The notes: generated from the letters alone by a model not told the origin. 64,000 nt of DNA from JAIOQJ01 sp963718635 (GCA_963718635.1 OY970367.1:3658001-3722000); one strand, 5' to 3'. Counted from the first letter of the stretch, positions 28,623 through 38,278 are shown. Made by a program: numbers and translations.

Positions 28623-29440
28623 ATGCTGCAACCGCTGGCCCAGGACATCATCGAATTTCTGATTCCCCTAGCGGCCGGCGTGGCTGTTTTGATTTTGGGC
28701 ATGCAGCTTTCACAGCTTTCAAAGATAATTCGCATCGCTGTTATTGCGATCGCCATCGGCGGCGTTGGCTTAGGAACACTGGCGCTTTTTGGTCAGTTGT
28801 CGTTCCCCATGTCGCGGGCGCTGGTGCGCCTTGGCGGCGAAACCGTTTGCTCTCTTGGACAGCGTTGGTTTTGCTTGGCGTCGTCTTGAAAGTGCGCGGG
28901 CGAAGTTTCAGCACCGGCTTTCTCTATACGCTTGCGGGGTTGGCTTTGCTGCTGATCGCTGTGGAATCGAGCGGCCGTCTTTGGTGGCGCTATGTGGGAC
29001 ACGAAGCGTTTCAAAACTTTCCGGATGAGAACGGATTCATCCGACAATCGAGCGGCATGACCTGTTCGCCCGCGGCGGCGGCCATGCTTCTCCATTGTTA
29101 CGGACTGCGCGTCAGTGAAGGCGAAATGGCCTATCGGGCAGGAACATCTTTTCTGGGAACGGATGCTTTCTCCGAAGCGCATGCGGTGCATTCGTTGGTT
29201 GAACCGCTCGGACTGAAAGCGGTCGCAAGCCATAAAAGCTACGATGATTGTCTTCGCGACGAGAGGCCATTCCTGGCGCATGTGCATGGCGTCAATGAAG
29301 GCCACGCCTTGCTGGTTCAGGCGATGACACCCGAAGCCGTTGCCGTGCTTGACCCGGCGGATGGACTCCGCCGGCAAATATCGCGGAGTGAGTTCGAACG
29401 GATTTGGGATGGAACCGCGATCGAAGTCGTCGAGAAATAA
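28623..29440 (+). CDS. Membrane-anchored C39-like peptidase (frame-corrected)
   Basis: An N-terminal frame with two membrane segments (IIEFLIPLAAGVAVLILGM; IIRIAVIAIAIGGVGLG) breaks near 28846 and continues as ALVLLGVVLKVRGRSFSTGF, through another membrane segment to a peptidase domain. Restoring a fourth T in GTTTG makes one frame of about 272 residues. The papain-like C39 residues are visible: Cys in SSGMTCSPAAAAMLLHCYGL, His in NEGHALLVQAM, and Asp in VAVLDPADG. C39 peptidases cut double-glycine leaders in bacteriocin export, but stand-alone versions like this process other exported peptides or act as chaperones. No ABC transporter is adjacent. Confidence 0.78.
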
Positions 29441-29502
29441 ATGTACTCTTCACGCTCCGCGTGAAGATGTCTTCACGCGGAGCGTGAAGAGTACATTTAT
29501 TT
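29435..29502. terminator. Perfect 32-bp inverted repeat after the C39-like gene
   Basis: The left arm (29435-29466) starts aaataaatgtactcttcacg and includes the stop codon. The right arm (29471-29502) is its exact complement, with a 4-base loop. There is no long T-run except the terminal ttattt, so it may stop transcription or stabilise the 3' end. The 328-base gap to 29768 also holds a family A repeat. Confidence 0.6.
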
Positions 29503-29521
29503 CGCCCACTCCGGCAGTCTT

Positions 29522-29606
29522 GGCGAGCCGGGAGCGTGAGCGACCGGAGTTATAACTCTACTCAAGTTTTAGGCAGGTTTCTCCGGTCGCTGACGCTCCC
29601 GGCTTG
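29522..29606. repeat. Dispersed inverted repeat (family A)
   Basis: The arms gcgagccgggagcgtgagcg (followed by accggag) and ctccggtcgctgacgctccc face each other across about 37 bases, as at 1231. Confidence 0.75.
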
Positions 29607-29768
29607 TCAAATGTATGGACGCAACTCTGAGCTGCAGAAACAAGCTCTTATCGCTGTCTGTTCAATATGATATCACCGCTAGATTATCGCACAGGCCGTA
29701 CAATGTCGCCGCTGCGTGAAGATTTGATGTCCGGTAACTCCTTTTGCTTCATCCTTGAGTGCCATCCC

Positions 29769-31898
29769 ATGCGCTTTGCTTTCGCGATCATCCTTTTTGT
29801 TCTGGCCTTGCCTGTCCTTGCTGCCGAACCCGATCCAGCGAAGGTTTTTCCGAATGGTGAGAAGTCGCCGGATGTACGTCTCGGCAAGCCAAAGGATCTG
29901 AACGGCTATTTTCCTTTCAGCCCGCCGATTACGAAAGAAGGCTGGAACGATCGCGCACGGCAATTGCGCGAGCAGATCCTCGTGGCCAATGGGCTATGGC
30001 CGATGCCGGAGAAGACGCCGTTGAACGCGGTGATTCACGGGAAGATTGAGCGTGAAGGCTATACCATCGAGAAGGTTTACTTCGCCTCCATGCCGGGCCA
30101 TTACGTCAGCGGCAATCTTTATCGGCCTACGGGCAAGGCGGAAGGCAAACGCCCGGGCGTGCTCTGTCCGCATGGCCACTGGCCGCCGGAAGGACCCAAG
30201 GGCGGTCGCTTTTACGAGGCGCCGGCAGCGCGTGTGAAACAAGAGCTTGCGTCGGGCGCCGAGAAGTTTGAAGAAGGCGCCCGCTATCCTTTGCAGGCGC
30301 GCTGTGTAGGGCTAGCCCGCATGGGCTTTGTCGTTTTTCATTACGACATGGTTGGCTATGCCGACTCGCAAGCGATCACGCATCGGACAGGGTTTCTCGA
30401 TGCCGAGGCCGAGCTGCGCTCGCAGAACTTCATGGGCCTGCAAACGTGGAACAGCATCCGTTCGCTCGATTTTCTCACTTCGCTCGATGATGTTGATCCG
30501 AAGCGCCTGGCCGTCACGGGATCGAGCGGCGGGGCGACGCAAACACTGCTGATCGGCGCTGTCGACGATCGGCCTATTGCCGCCTTTCCGGCTGTAATGG
30601 TCTCGACGGCGATGCAGGGCGGTTGCGTCTGCGAGAACTGTTCTTACCTTCGTGTCGGCTCGGGCAATGTCGAGATGGCCGGCCTGTTCGCACCGAAGCC
30701 ATTGGCAATGAGCGGCGCCAAAGACTGGACCATCGACATCGAAACGAAAGGCCTGCCGGAGTTGAAACAACTCTACAAACTCTATGATGCGGAGGATAAC
30801 GTATCCGCCCGGTGCTGGCCCGAGTTCGGCCATAACTACAACCAGGTCGCTCGCGAGTTCATGTATCACTGGTTCAACAAACACGTCTTGAAGCAAGACA
30901 AGGCCCTGTTTGAAGATCATTTTAAGCCGGCGCTGCCCGCCGAATTGAGCGTTTACGATGAAGCTCATCCACGGCCGAAAGACGAACTCGATGCCGTTGC
31001 CTTGCGGCAGAAAATGACCGAAGCGGCAGAGAAACAGATCAAGGCGCTTGAGCCAAATGATGCGAAAACGCTGGCGGAATTTCGCCGCGTTGTCGGTACA
31101 GCGTTGCGGGTGATGGTAGACGACGCGTTGCCCGGAAGCGATGCCGTCGAACAGAAGCGCATGGATGTTCCCGAAGTTGCTCTGACAGACACCATCAAGA
31201 TTCACCAAGCGGTGATCGGTCGTAAAGGAATCAAGGAAGCGATCCCGGCCATCGGGGTCGTCGGACCGGAGTTCGATGGTACGGTCGTTCTCTGGATCCA
31301 CCCGAAAGGCAAGGCAAGTCTTTTCGAGAAAGGCGAACTTATTCCGGCGGCAAAGGCAATTCTCGATAAGAAGGCCGCTATCCTGGCGCCTGATGTTTTC
31401 CAAACGGGCGAGTTGACGGCGGATAAACCATTTGCGGTCGACCCGAAGTTTGCAGGTTTCACTTTCGGCTATAACCGGACGCTATTCGGGCAACGCGTTC
31501 ACGATATCTTGACCGCCATCCGTCTCGGACACGATCATCCCGTTTGCAAAAAATTGCATATCGTGGGCTGGAGCGAGGCTGGCCCCTGGGTCGCCGCCGC
31601 GCGAGCGCTATCGGGAGATCTGATCGGGCGCACGGCCATCGACATGAACCAGTTTCGCTTTGAGAATGTCAAAACAACAAGCGATGAAATGATGGTTCCG
31701 GGCGCCGTGAAATTCGGCGGCCTGCCAGCTTTCATCGCCCTTTGTGCGCCGCACGAAGTCCTCGCTCATAACCATACGGGCACGCATTCAGGGCAATTGA
31801 GCCGAGCTGCCTACGATGCAACAGACGCGGCTAATAAGCTGACGCGTTCGCCTGCCAAGATGAAGGACATGGAAGTGGTAGAATGGCTGCTTAAATAA
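29769..31898 (+). CDS. Exported large alpha/beta hydrolase (acetyl xylan esterase-like)
   Basis: The protein has 709 residues from ATG 29769, chosen because it opens a signal peptide (MRFAFAIILFVLALPVLAAE). The first domain has GHYVSGNLYRPTG, a nucleophile elbow AVTGSSGGATQTLLIGAVDD, and a distal His in WPEFGHNYNQVAREF. The second half has its own elbow-like LHIVGWSEAGPWVAAARALS and an open His region (NHTGTHSGQ), suggesting a tandem hydrolase of which one copy may be inactive. Proteins of this build are frequent in planctomycetes and probably act on polysaccharide esters in the periplasm; the substrate is unproven. The frame is clean. Confidence 0.85.
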   Translation: MRFAFAIILFVLALPVLAAEPDPAKVFPNGEKSPDVRLGKPKDLNGYFPFSPPITKEGWNDRARQLREQILVANGLWPMPEKTPLNAVIHGKIEREGYTIEKVYFASMPGHYVSGNLYRPTGKAEGKRPGVLCPHGHWPPEGPKGGRFYEAPAARVKQELASGAEKFEEGARYPLQARCVGLARMGFVVFHYDMVGYADSQAITHRTGFLDAEAELRSQNFMGLQTWNSIRSLDFLTSLDDVDPKRLAVTGSSGGATQTLLIGAVDDRPIAAFPAVMVSTAMQGGCVCENCSYLRVGSGNVEMAGLFAPKPLAMSGAKDWTIDIETKGLPELKQLYKLYDAEDNVSARCWPEFGHNYNQVAREFMYHWFNKHVLKQDKALFEDHFKPALPAELSVYDEAHPRPKDELDAVALRQKMTEAAEKQIKALEPNDAKTLAEFRRVVGTALRVMVDDALPGSDAVEQKRMDVPEVALTDTIKIHQAVIGRKGIKEAIPAIGVVGPEFDGTVVLWIHPKGKASLFEKGELIPAAKAILDKKAAILAPDVFQTGELTADKPFAVDPKFAGFTFGYNRTLFGQRVHDILTAIRLGHDHPVCKKLHIVGWSEAGPWVAAARALSGDLIGRTAIDMNQFRFENVKTTSDEMMVPGAVKFGGLPAFIALCAPHEVLAHNHTGTHSGQLSRAAYDATDAANKLTRSPAKMKDMEVVEWLLK

Positions 31899-31929
31899 CA
31901 AGGTGCGCCAGTCAATTTCGGCGAGCCAG

Positions 31930-32085
31930 GAGCACACTCTTTCTCCCCTCCCCCCGGCTTTGCGGGGGGAGGGCAGGGTGGGGGGAATGGCTACGAATGC
32001 GCAGACGCTGATGGTTGGACATGGCGCTCTGCCCCCACCCTGCCCTCCCCCTGCAGAGCCAGGGGGAGGGTAAGACAACCGCCAC
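31930..32085. repeat. Paired G-rich palindromic repeat (family D)
   Basis: Two facing hairpins (ccggctttgcggggggaggg; ccctccccctgcagagccag) are separated by about 40 bases. The pair fills the gap between the hydrolase and the copper ATPase, with flanks gtgcgccagtcaatttcggc and cgcccgaatcaattgcgcat. Confidence 0.75.
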
Positions 32086-32152
32086 GCCAGGTTCCTGCAT
32101 TCGCCCGAATCAATTGCGCATCCTGTGACAACTCTGGAAGTAGCAGGCATTC

Positions 32153-34473
32153 ATGGAACTATCGCTCATCCCTTCGCCCACTGTGATCGATCCAGTCTGC
32201 GGCATGTCCGTTGACCCGGAATCGTCTAAGCCGAGTTTCAGTTATCAAGGCAAGAGTTATCACTTCTGCTCAGCGGGTTGCCTGAGCAGATTCCAGCAAG
32301 AACCGGGCAAATACCTGGCCGGCCATCGCGAGCCGATGATGCCCGCTGCGCCTGCCGGAACCCGGTATATCTGCCCGATGGACCCGGAGGTCGTAAGCGA
32401 TCGGCCAGGCCCTTGCCCGAAATGCGGCATGGCGCTTTGAGCCGGCAGCGCCTGTGCTCGAACAGGCGGTTGATCCGGAAGCAGTTGCCGTGTCCCGGCG
32501 TTTCATAGTCGCGCTGATTCTCGGCATTCCGCTGTTTGTAATCGCGATGCTCGACATGTTCCCTTTGGCTCATCGGTTTGACGTAGGAACGCTCCTTCTT
32601 ATCCAGTGGGCGCTGGCGACACCCATCGTGGCATGGTGCGGCTGGCCGATTTTCCAACGGGCGTGGCTGTCGTGGCAACAACGTTCGACCAACATGTTTA
32701 CCCTCATCGCAATCGGTGTTGGCGCGGCATATGCCTACAGCGCGGCAGCGTTGATCGATTTTGTCACCGGCGTCCATCTTCTGCCGATGACCGAGCACGG
32801 AATGGTGGATGCCTACTTCGAATCGGCCGGCGCGATCATCGTGCTCGTGTTGGCCGGACAAGTGATTGAAGCCAGGGCCCGACGGCACACTGGCAGCGCC
32901 ATTCGCTCGCTGCTGGCAGTCGGTGCCGAAGACGGCTCGACTGGTGCTGCCGGACAATAGCGAACGCGATTTGCCGGTCGAACAATTGCAGCTGGGTGAT
33001 CGTGTGCGCGTTCGCCCGGGCGAGCGTATTCCCATCGATGGCATCGTGCGCGATGGCTCGACCCGAATCGACGAATCGATGCTCACTGGCGAACCTCTTC
33101 CTTCGGTGAAAAACGTCGGGTCAAACGTATCGGCCGGTACACTCAATGCCGACGGCGCGATTATCGTTGAGACTAAACGCAAGGGTGGTGACACGCTTCT
33201 GGCGCAGATCGTGCGCCTCGTTGCGGAGGCTCAGCGCAGCCGAATGCCGGCTCAGGCGCTCGTCGATCGCGTGTCAGCCTGGTTCGTCCCGATCATTCTA
33301 ATTGCAAGCCTGCTTACGTTTGTTGTCTGGGTAATTGCAGGCTGGACGGAGCAACACTTTACCTTTGCGCTGATGAACGCGGTGGCCGTGCTAATTATTG
33401 CCTGCCCGTGTGCGCTTGGCTTGGCAACGCCGATGGCGGTTGTGGTCGGCATGGGCCGGGCAGCTTCGATCGGCGTGCTCTTTCGTAATGCCGAGATGCT
33501 CGAACGGCTTGGGAAAATTGATACGCTCGTCTTTGACAAGACGGGAACGCTTACAGTCGGCAAGCCCGAAGTAGCCAGTGTCGAGCCCGCAGCGGGTGAG
33601 GATGCCGATGAGCTGCTGAGCCGCGCAGCAAGCCTGGAACGAAGCAGCGAACATCCGTTAGCGGGAGCGGTCGTGCGCGCCGCCGAGGCCAAAAGTCTGC
33701 GGTTGACGACTCCCGCTGAAGTCACGGTTGCCGCTGGCAAAGGCATTCGTGGGATGGTCGATGGCGTCTGGGTGACTCTCGGCACGGCCGCCTATCTTCA
33801 AGAGATTCAGGTGCAAGGCGAGGCTTCGCGCCGACGCCTTGAAGATCTGCGCGAAGAGGCGCAGATCGTCTTTCAGATCGGCATCGGCGATCACTTTGGC
33901 GGTCTCATCGCCGTCAGCGATCCGATTCGTGAAAGCACGCCGGGCGCACTTCTGACATTGAAGAAAGCAGGCATCAAACTGGTGATGCTTACGGGAGATA
34001 GCCGTACCACCGCCCATGCCGTCGGTCGCCAACTTGGCATCAGCGACATCTATGCCGAAGTGCTGCCGACGGAAAAGCACGAGCGAATTAGGCAATTGCA
34101 GACAGCCGGTCATGTTGTCGGCATGGCCGGCGACGGAATCAACGACGCCCCGGCTTTGGCCCAGGCCAACGTGGGCATCGCCATGGGCGGGGGCGCCGAT
34201 ATCGCCATCGAAAGCGCAGGAGTAACTTTAATTCGTCCCGATCTGGGTCTGCTCGTTTCGGCTCGAAGTCTCAGTCTCGCCACCATGCGGACGATCCGGC
34301 AGAACCTGTGCTCGCCTTCCTCTACAACTGCGCTCGCATTGCCCGTCGCTGCAGGGGTTTTAGTTCCCCTTGGCGGCGGGACCATCGGTCCCGTATGGGC
34401 TGCCGCGGCTATGAGTCTTAGTTCATTGTCGGTAATCGGCAACTCGCTGCGCTTGCGGGTTTGGAAAAAATGA
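32153..34473 (+). CDS. copA: Copper-translocating P1B-type ATPase with YHS and metal-binding N-terminus (frame-corrected)
   Basis: Three frames join into about 772 residues: an extra T near 32438 (GCGCTTTGAG) and an extra G near 32930. N-terminal order: a YHS domain (IDPVCGMSVDP, CSAGCLSRF), then a heavy-metal binding motif (YICPMDPEV, CPKCGMAL). The ATPase core has the CPC ion-binding motif (IIACPCALGLATPMA), actuator TGEPLP, phosphorylation site DKTGTLT, the SEHPLAGAV motif and GDGINDAPALAQANVGIAMG. CPC indicates monovalent copper (or silver) export across the inner membrane. No CueR-type regulator is nearby. Each indel would truncate the pump, so they are most likely sequence errors. Confidence 0.88.
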
Positions 34474-34642
34474 AGCGCTGTAACAGGCAATACATTTTGC
34501 CGCGCATGGATCACGGATTAGACAATACTCTCAACCCGCTTAAAATTTTCTGATTAAGTGTGTTCTCTGAAAGCAATCGTTGCGCCGAGCTCACTGCTAT
34601 CCACCTTTGGCCGCTTTACGTGGGACTGCCTAAACTGAAAAG

Positions 34643-35110
34643 ATGGAGCCGCCGTTCGATGAAGATACTGCATACCACGAGGCAGGCCATGCCGTCGTCG
34701 CGATGTCGCTCGGCCGGCCCATTCATCGTGTGAGCGTTCTACCGAATCGTCAACATCTCGGCGTCTGCGAATTCCGCAAAGGCGTTTTTCGACCTACTAA
34801 AGATTGGCTCGAAGAGGAGATCCTGATTTCTTTAGGAGGCATCGCCGCCGAGGCACGCCGGACGGGCCATTACGCCTGGGCAAACGCCGGCCGCGATCTT
34901 CGTTATGTGCGCCGGCTATCGATTCAACGAGCCGGCGAACGGCAAGCCGAACGGCTGGAACGCCGGTTGTTAGCCAAGGCGGAGAACCTGCTTGCTGATG
35001 AAGAACTTTGGGCAGCGGTGGAGCAAATCGCCGGCGAACTCGTTCGGTTGGGCGTCGTCAGCGGTCGGGCGGCCAAGCACTTTTACGAAGAATGTCAGCG
35101 CAGGGAGTAA
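34643..35110 (+). CDS. Small HEAGH-motif protein (M41/FtsH-peptidase-like)
   Basis: The protein has 155 residues. It begins with the zinc-binding HEAGHAVVAMSLGRPIHRVS pattern, as in the peptidase domain of FtsH (M41), followed by LGGIAAEARRTGHY, which parallels the GGRAAE region of FtsH. The AAA+ part and membrane segments of FtsH are absent. The FtsH third zinc ligand region is only loosely recognisable. The rest is helical and Arg-rich. It is a stand-alone protein just before the ribosomal cluster; peptidase activity is inferred from the motif only. Confidence 0.7.
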   Translation: MEPPFDEDTAYHEAGHAVVAMSLGRPIHRVSVLPNRQHLGVCEFRKGVFRPTKDWLEEEILISLGGIAAEARRTGHYAWANAGRDLRYVRRLSIQRAGERQAERLERRLLAKAENLLADEELWAAVEQIAGELVRLGVVSGRAAKHFYEECQRRE

Positions 35111-35246
35111 GCACATTCCGCTTTCTTTTTCGACGAACTTCATCAAAACATCTTGACGGTTGGGGCGTCAGTCCTACTCTTACATTTCCGATTGAGAAGA
35201 GCAGAACGATCACAAGTGAATCGTGTGGGTACGCGAGGAGGTTCGA

Positions 35247-35582
35247 TTGGCCGGCAACCAGACTGAACGGATCCGCATCCGGATGGAAGGCTACGACCAC
35301 GAAATTCTGGACCGGACGGCCCAGGAGATTGTCGAAACCGCGCAACGCACCGGCGCCGACGTGCATGGGCCGATCCCTCTGCCGACACGCATCGAACGCT
35401 ATACCGTTTTGCGAAGTCCCCACATCGATAAGAAATCGCGCGAGCAGTTCGAGATTCGAACGCACAAACGGCTTATCGATATCGTGCAACCGACGGGCAA
35501 GACGATCGAGGCTTTGAACAAAGGTCTCAGTCTGCCGCCGGGAGTGGACATTAAAATCCGCGTGATGGGCGCGGGGGCTTGA
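35247..35582 (+). CDS. rpsJ: 30S ribosomal protein S10
   Basis: The protein (111 residues) is part of the 30S head and also NusE in antitermination. The core RIRIRMEGYDHEILDRTAQE and the loop PLPTRIERYTVLRSPHIDK are diagnostic, followed by REQFEIRTHKRLIDIV. The start is a TTG at 35247, because an AGGAGG SD (35236-35241) stands 5 bases upstream; an in-frame ATG at 35223 would place that SD inside the gene. It opens the S10-spc cluster, but the next gene is rplD, not rplC. Confidence 0.93.
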   Translation: MAGNQTERIRIRMEGYDHEILDRTAQEIVETAQRTGADVHGPIPLPTRIERYTVLRSPHIDKKSREQFEIRTHKRLIDIVQPTGKTIEALNKGLSLPPGVDIKIRVMGAGA

Positions 35583-35623
35583 TCTGCCCGAAACTCCTCA
35601 TAGAACTTATTTTTCACCGAATT

Positions 35624-35665
35624 GGGCCGTGTTTTCCGCTCCACGCGGGGCGGAAACAACGGCCC
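35624..35665. promoter_or_regulatory. Long hairpin between rpsJ and rplD
   Basis: The arms gggccgtgttttccgc and gcggaaacaacggccc pair over 16 positions with two mismatches around a 10-base loop. It is not followed by a T-run, so it is a poor intrinsic terminator. It lies in the 185-base interval where rplC would usually be. A leader element controlling rplD onward is possible but unproven. Confidence 0.5.
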
Positions 35666-35767
35666 TGTTGACGCTTTTGACGCTATAAAGTCGAGTTTGT
35701 CGCCGTCTTAACGGCCGTGACATTCTGGTAACACTCAGCGACTGGCTTTCGCGAACGGACAACGGAC

Positions 35768-36424
35768 ATGGCATCCGAATTCATCGAAACGGTAACCGGC
35801 GTGATTGCCGTGCCGATCTTCAGCAAGGCGGGCCTGCAAGTCGGCACCGTTGATGTTGACCCCAACGAGTTTGGCGGCAAGATCAGCCCGCGCCTGATGC
35901 ACGAAGCTGTCTTGATGTACGAAGCCAACCGGCGTTCCGGCACGCACTCAACGCTTCGACGCGGCGAAGTGGCCGGCAGCACCAAAAAGATCTTCAAGCA
36001 AAAAGGGACCGGCAACGCGCGAGCCGGCACGAAGCGAACGAATAAGCGACGCGGCGGCGGCACCGCCAAAGGCCCGAAGCCTCGCGATTACAGCTACCGC
36101 ATGCCGAAGCAGGCGGTTCGCGCCGCCACGCGCATGGCCATCCTGAGCAAGTTCAAAGACAACGAAGCGGTCGTGATCGACGATCTATCCTTTGCCGGCG
36201 TGAAAACCAAAGAAGTGGCGGGAATGCTCAAAGCCCTGAATTTAAAGGGCGTTTCCTGTTTGATCGGCACCGACAAGCTCGATGAAATTGTTTACAAGTC
36301 CGCTCGGAATATCGAAGGCGTGAAAGTGCTGCCGGCCGGCGAGTTCAACACGTGGATTGTGCTACGCCAAAAGCGATTGGTGTTGACCCGGGCTGCTCTT
36401 GAGTCTTTACGGCAGGCGAAGTGA
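35768..36424 (+). CDS. rplD: 50S ribosomal protein L4
   Basis: The protein (218 residues) is an early assembly protein lining the exit tunnel. The tunnel-loop signature is QKGTGNARAGTKR, and GPKPRDYSYRMPKQAVRAA follows, as in bacterial L4. In E. coli L4 also represses its own operon by binding the leader; the hairpin at 35624 could be tested for that here. The start ATG at 35768 is preceded by a weak SD. Confidence 0.93.
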   Translation: MASEFIETVTGVIAVPIFSKAGLQVGTVDVDPNEFGGKISPRLMHEAVLMYEANRRSGTHSTLRRGEVAGSTKKIFKQKGTGNARAGTKRTNKRRGGGTAKGPKPRDYSYRMPKQAVRAATRMAILSKFKDNEAVVIDDLSFAGVKTKEVAGMLKALNLKGVSCLIGTDKLDEIVYKSARNIEGVKVLPAGEFNTWIVLRQKRLVLTRAALESLRQAK

Positions 36425-36452
36425 TTATCGGCTAGCGATGAGAGATTGAATC

Positions 36453-36818
36453 ATGCAGACCAGACCGCGTCCGAAAAAATATATCCGGTACAACCGCAAG
36501 GCACGGCCTGAGACTGCGCCGGGCGCGCCGAATCTCGATCTGCGCCCGCATCAGATCCTCATCCGGCCGTTGGTGACGGAAAAGGGCACGCATCTCAGCC
36601 AGCACCATAACGCCTACACGTTCATGGTGAACCTGCATGCGACGAAGACCGAGGTAAAGTCGGCGGTGCAGGAAATGTTCAACGTGCGCGTGTCGCACGT
36701 TTGCACGCAAATTCGCCACGGCAAGAAGCGACGCTACAAGAATCGCATGGGTGAACTTCGCGATTGGAAGCGGGCGATCGTTACCTTGCATGTGGACGAC
36801 CGCATCGAGTTCTATTGA
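36453..36818 (+). CDS. rplW: 50S ribosomal protein L23
   Basis: The protein has 121 residues and sits at the exit tunnel, docking trigger factor and SRP. The family core is LIRPLVTEKGTHLSQHHNAY, then VNLHATKTEVKSAVQEMFNV and KKRRYKNRMGELRDWKRAIV. A 30-residue basic N-terminal extension (TRPRPKKYIRYNRKARP) is longer than in E. coli. It lies 28 bases after rplD. Confidence 0.93.
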   Translation: MQTRPRPKKYIRYNRKARPETAPGAPNLDLRPHQILIRPLVTEKGTHLSQHHNAYTFMVNLHATKTEVKSAVQEMFNVRVSHVCTQIRHGKKRRYKNRMGELRDWKRAIVTLHVDDRIEFY

Positions 36819-36906
36819 GATTGAAGGAAGTCGGCTGATCGGCGCCGATCAAAGAGTTTTCGCTGTCGGCATTTACTGAACATTACGCACTGACCTCTGG
36901 GTTACT

Positions 36907-37767
36907 ATGGGCATTCGACAATACAAACCAACATCCGCGGGACGCCGAGCCGGCTCCGTCAGCGATTTCGCGGAATGTACGAATCCGAAGGTGAACGCGC
37001 CGGAGAAATCACTGCTGGTTCCGCGCAAAAAGCGCGGCGGCCGCAACAATCAGGGCGTTGTTACCGTCCGTTTTCGTGGCGGCGGCCACAAGCAGATGTA
37101 TCGGATCATCGATTTCAAACGCAACAAGAAAGACGGGATGCCGTCGAAGGTGATCTCGGTCGAATACGATCCGAACCGTTCCGCTCGCATCGCTCTGATT
37201 CAATACAGCGATGGCGTGAAGACCTACATCCTGGCGCCCCTCGGCCTCAAGGCCGGCGACAATCTGATGAGCGGCCCTGATGCCGAGCCCCGAATTGGCA
37301 ATTGCCTGCCTTTATCGAAAATTCCGCTCGGCATGAGCGTCCACGGCGTTGAACTTCAACCAGGCCGTGGCGGTCAAATCTGCCGCTCCGCCGGTTGCAG
37401 TGCCACCTTGACCAACCGCGAAGGCAATTGGGCTCAAATCACGCTGCCGTCGGGTGAAGTGCGACGCATTCCTGCTCGCTGCCGCGCCTCGATCGGCTCG
37501 ATGAGCAATCCCGATCACATGAACATTAGCCTGGGCAAAGCCGGCCGCAAGCGCTGGCTTGGCCGCAAGCCGCATCAGCGCGGCACGTCGCAAAACCCTG
37601 TCGATCATCCGATGGGCGGCGGCGAAGGCCGTAGCAAGGGCGGTCGGCATCCTTGCTCGCCTCGCGGCGTGCTCGCCAAGGGCGGCAAGACGCGAAAGAA
37701 GCGGAAGCCGTCGGACAAGGCCATTGTGCGCCGCCGCAAACCGGGCCCGCACTATGCAACGATTTGA
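36907..37767 (+). CDS. rplB: 50S ribosomal protein L2
   Basis: The protein (286 residues) is a core protein near the peptidyl transferase centre. Motifs: IRQYKPTSAGRRAGSVSDF at the N-terminus, RGGGHKQMYRIIDFKRNK, and near the end HPMGGGEGRSKGGRHP with the conserved His thought to matter for peptidyl transfer. Length is normal. The 88-base gap after rplW contains no obvious element. Confidence 0.95.
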   Translation: MGIRQYKPTSAGRRAGSVSDFAECTNPKVNAPEKSLLVPRKKRGGRNNQGVVTVRFRGGGHKQMYRIIDFKRNKKDGMPSKVISVEYDPNRSARIALIQYSDGVKTYILAPLGLKAGDNLMSGPDAEPRIGNCLPLSKIPLGMSVHGVELQPGRGGQICRSAGCSATLTNREGNWAQITLPSGEVRRIPARCRASIGSMSNPDHMNISLGKAGRKRWLGRKPHQRGTSQNPVDHPMGGGEGRSKGGRHPCSPRGVLAKGGKTRKKRKPSDKAIVRRRKPGPHYATI

Positions 37768-37803
37768 TCGTTGCGATGTTAGGACAAGCCGTCAACAGAT
37801 TCT

Positions 37804-37870
37804 GGCGAGCGGCGGGCGTAAGCCCGCCGTGTTTCCGAAACCACGGCGGGCTTACGCCGCGCCGCTCGCG
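37804..37870. repeat. Palindromic repeat (family G) inside the ribosomal cluster
   Basis: The arms gcgagcggcgggcgtaagcc and ggcttacgccgcgccgctcg enclose cgccgtgtttccgaaaccac. It separates rplB from rpsS by 232 bases. A close copy is at 51430-51496. The flanks attctggc and gtggcgcacc match those around family D. Confidence 0.8.
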
Positions 37871-37999
37871 AGAATTGTCAGAAAGAGTGGCGCACCCTAC
37901 GCTGCTCGCGTCGTCAACTTTGTATTGCCGTTGGTTGGGCCGATTCATATCATTCTCTGCTCCCCAAAAATGGGCGGCGTGAATGCGGAGGCAGGCGGG

Positions 38000-38278
38000 A
38001 TGAGTCGTTCGAAGAAAAAGGGCCCCTACTTCGACCCGAAGTTGTTGGCCAAGATCGAAAAGACCGGCGGCCGCGAACCGATCAAGACCTGGTCGCGCGA
38101 CAGCACGATCATCCCCGATTTCGTGGGAGCGACGTTCCTCGTCCACAACGGCAAGAATTTCGCCAAAGTATTCGTGACCGAAGACATGGTGGGTCACAAG
38201 CTGGGTGAGTTTTCGCCGACCCGCGTTTTCAAAGGTCACAGTGGCGGCAAGAAAGCTGCCGCCGCCCCGGGCAAGTAG
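38000..38278 (+). CDS. rpsS: 30S ribosomal protein S19
   Basis: The protein (92 residues) contacts the A-site finger and P-site region in the 30S head. Motifs: SRSKKKGPYFDPKLLAKIE, WSRDSTIIPDFVGATFLVHN and MVGHKLGEFSPTRVFKGH. The start at 38000 has a GGAGGCAGG SD upstream; the longer frame from 37559 overlaps rplB and the palindrome and is rejected. Confidence 0.93.
   Translation: MSRSKKKGPYFDPKLLAKIEKTGGREPIKTWSRDSTIIPDFVGATFLVHNGKNFAKVFVTEDMVGHKLGEFSPTRVFKGHSGGKKAAAAPGK

Noticed and set aside
30312..31403. 363-codon minus-strand frame inside the large hydrolase gene
   Set aside because: Composition is that of an antisense shadow, and the plus-strand gene has a signal peptide and hydrolase motifs.
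35668..35689. TTGACG...TATAAA promoter-like pair before rplD
   Set aside because: The two boxes are only about 10 bases apart, too short for a sigma70 promoter; alternative pairings score poorly.
37559..37999. Long open frame upstream of rpsS overlapping rplB
   Set aside because: It is out of frame with rplB and runs through a palindromic repeat; the S19 family start and an SD are at 38000.
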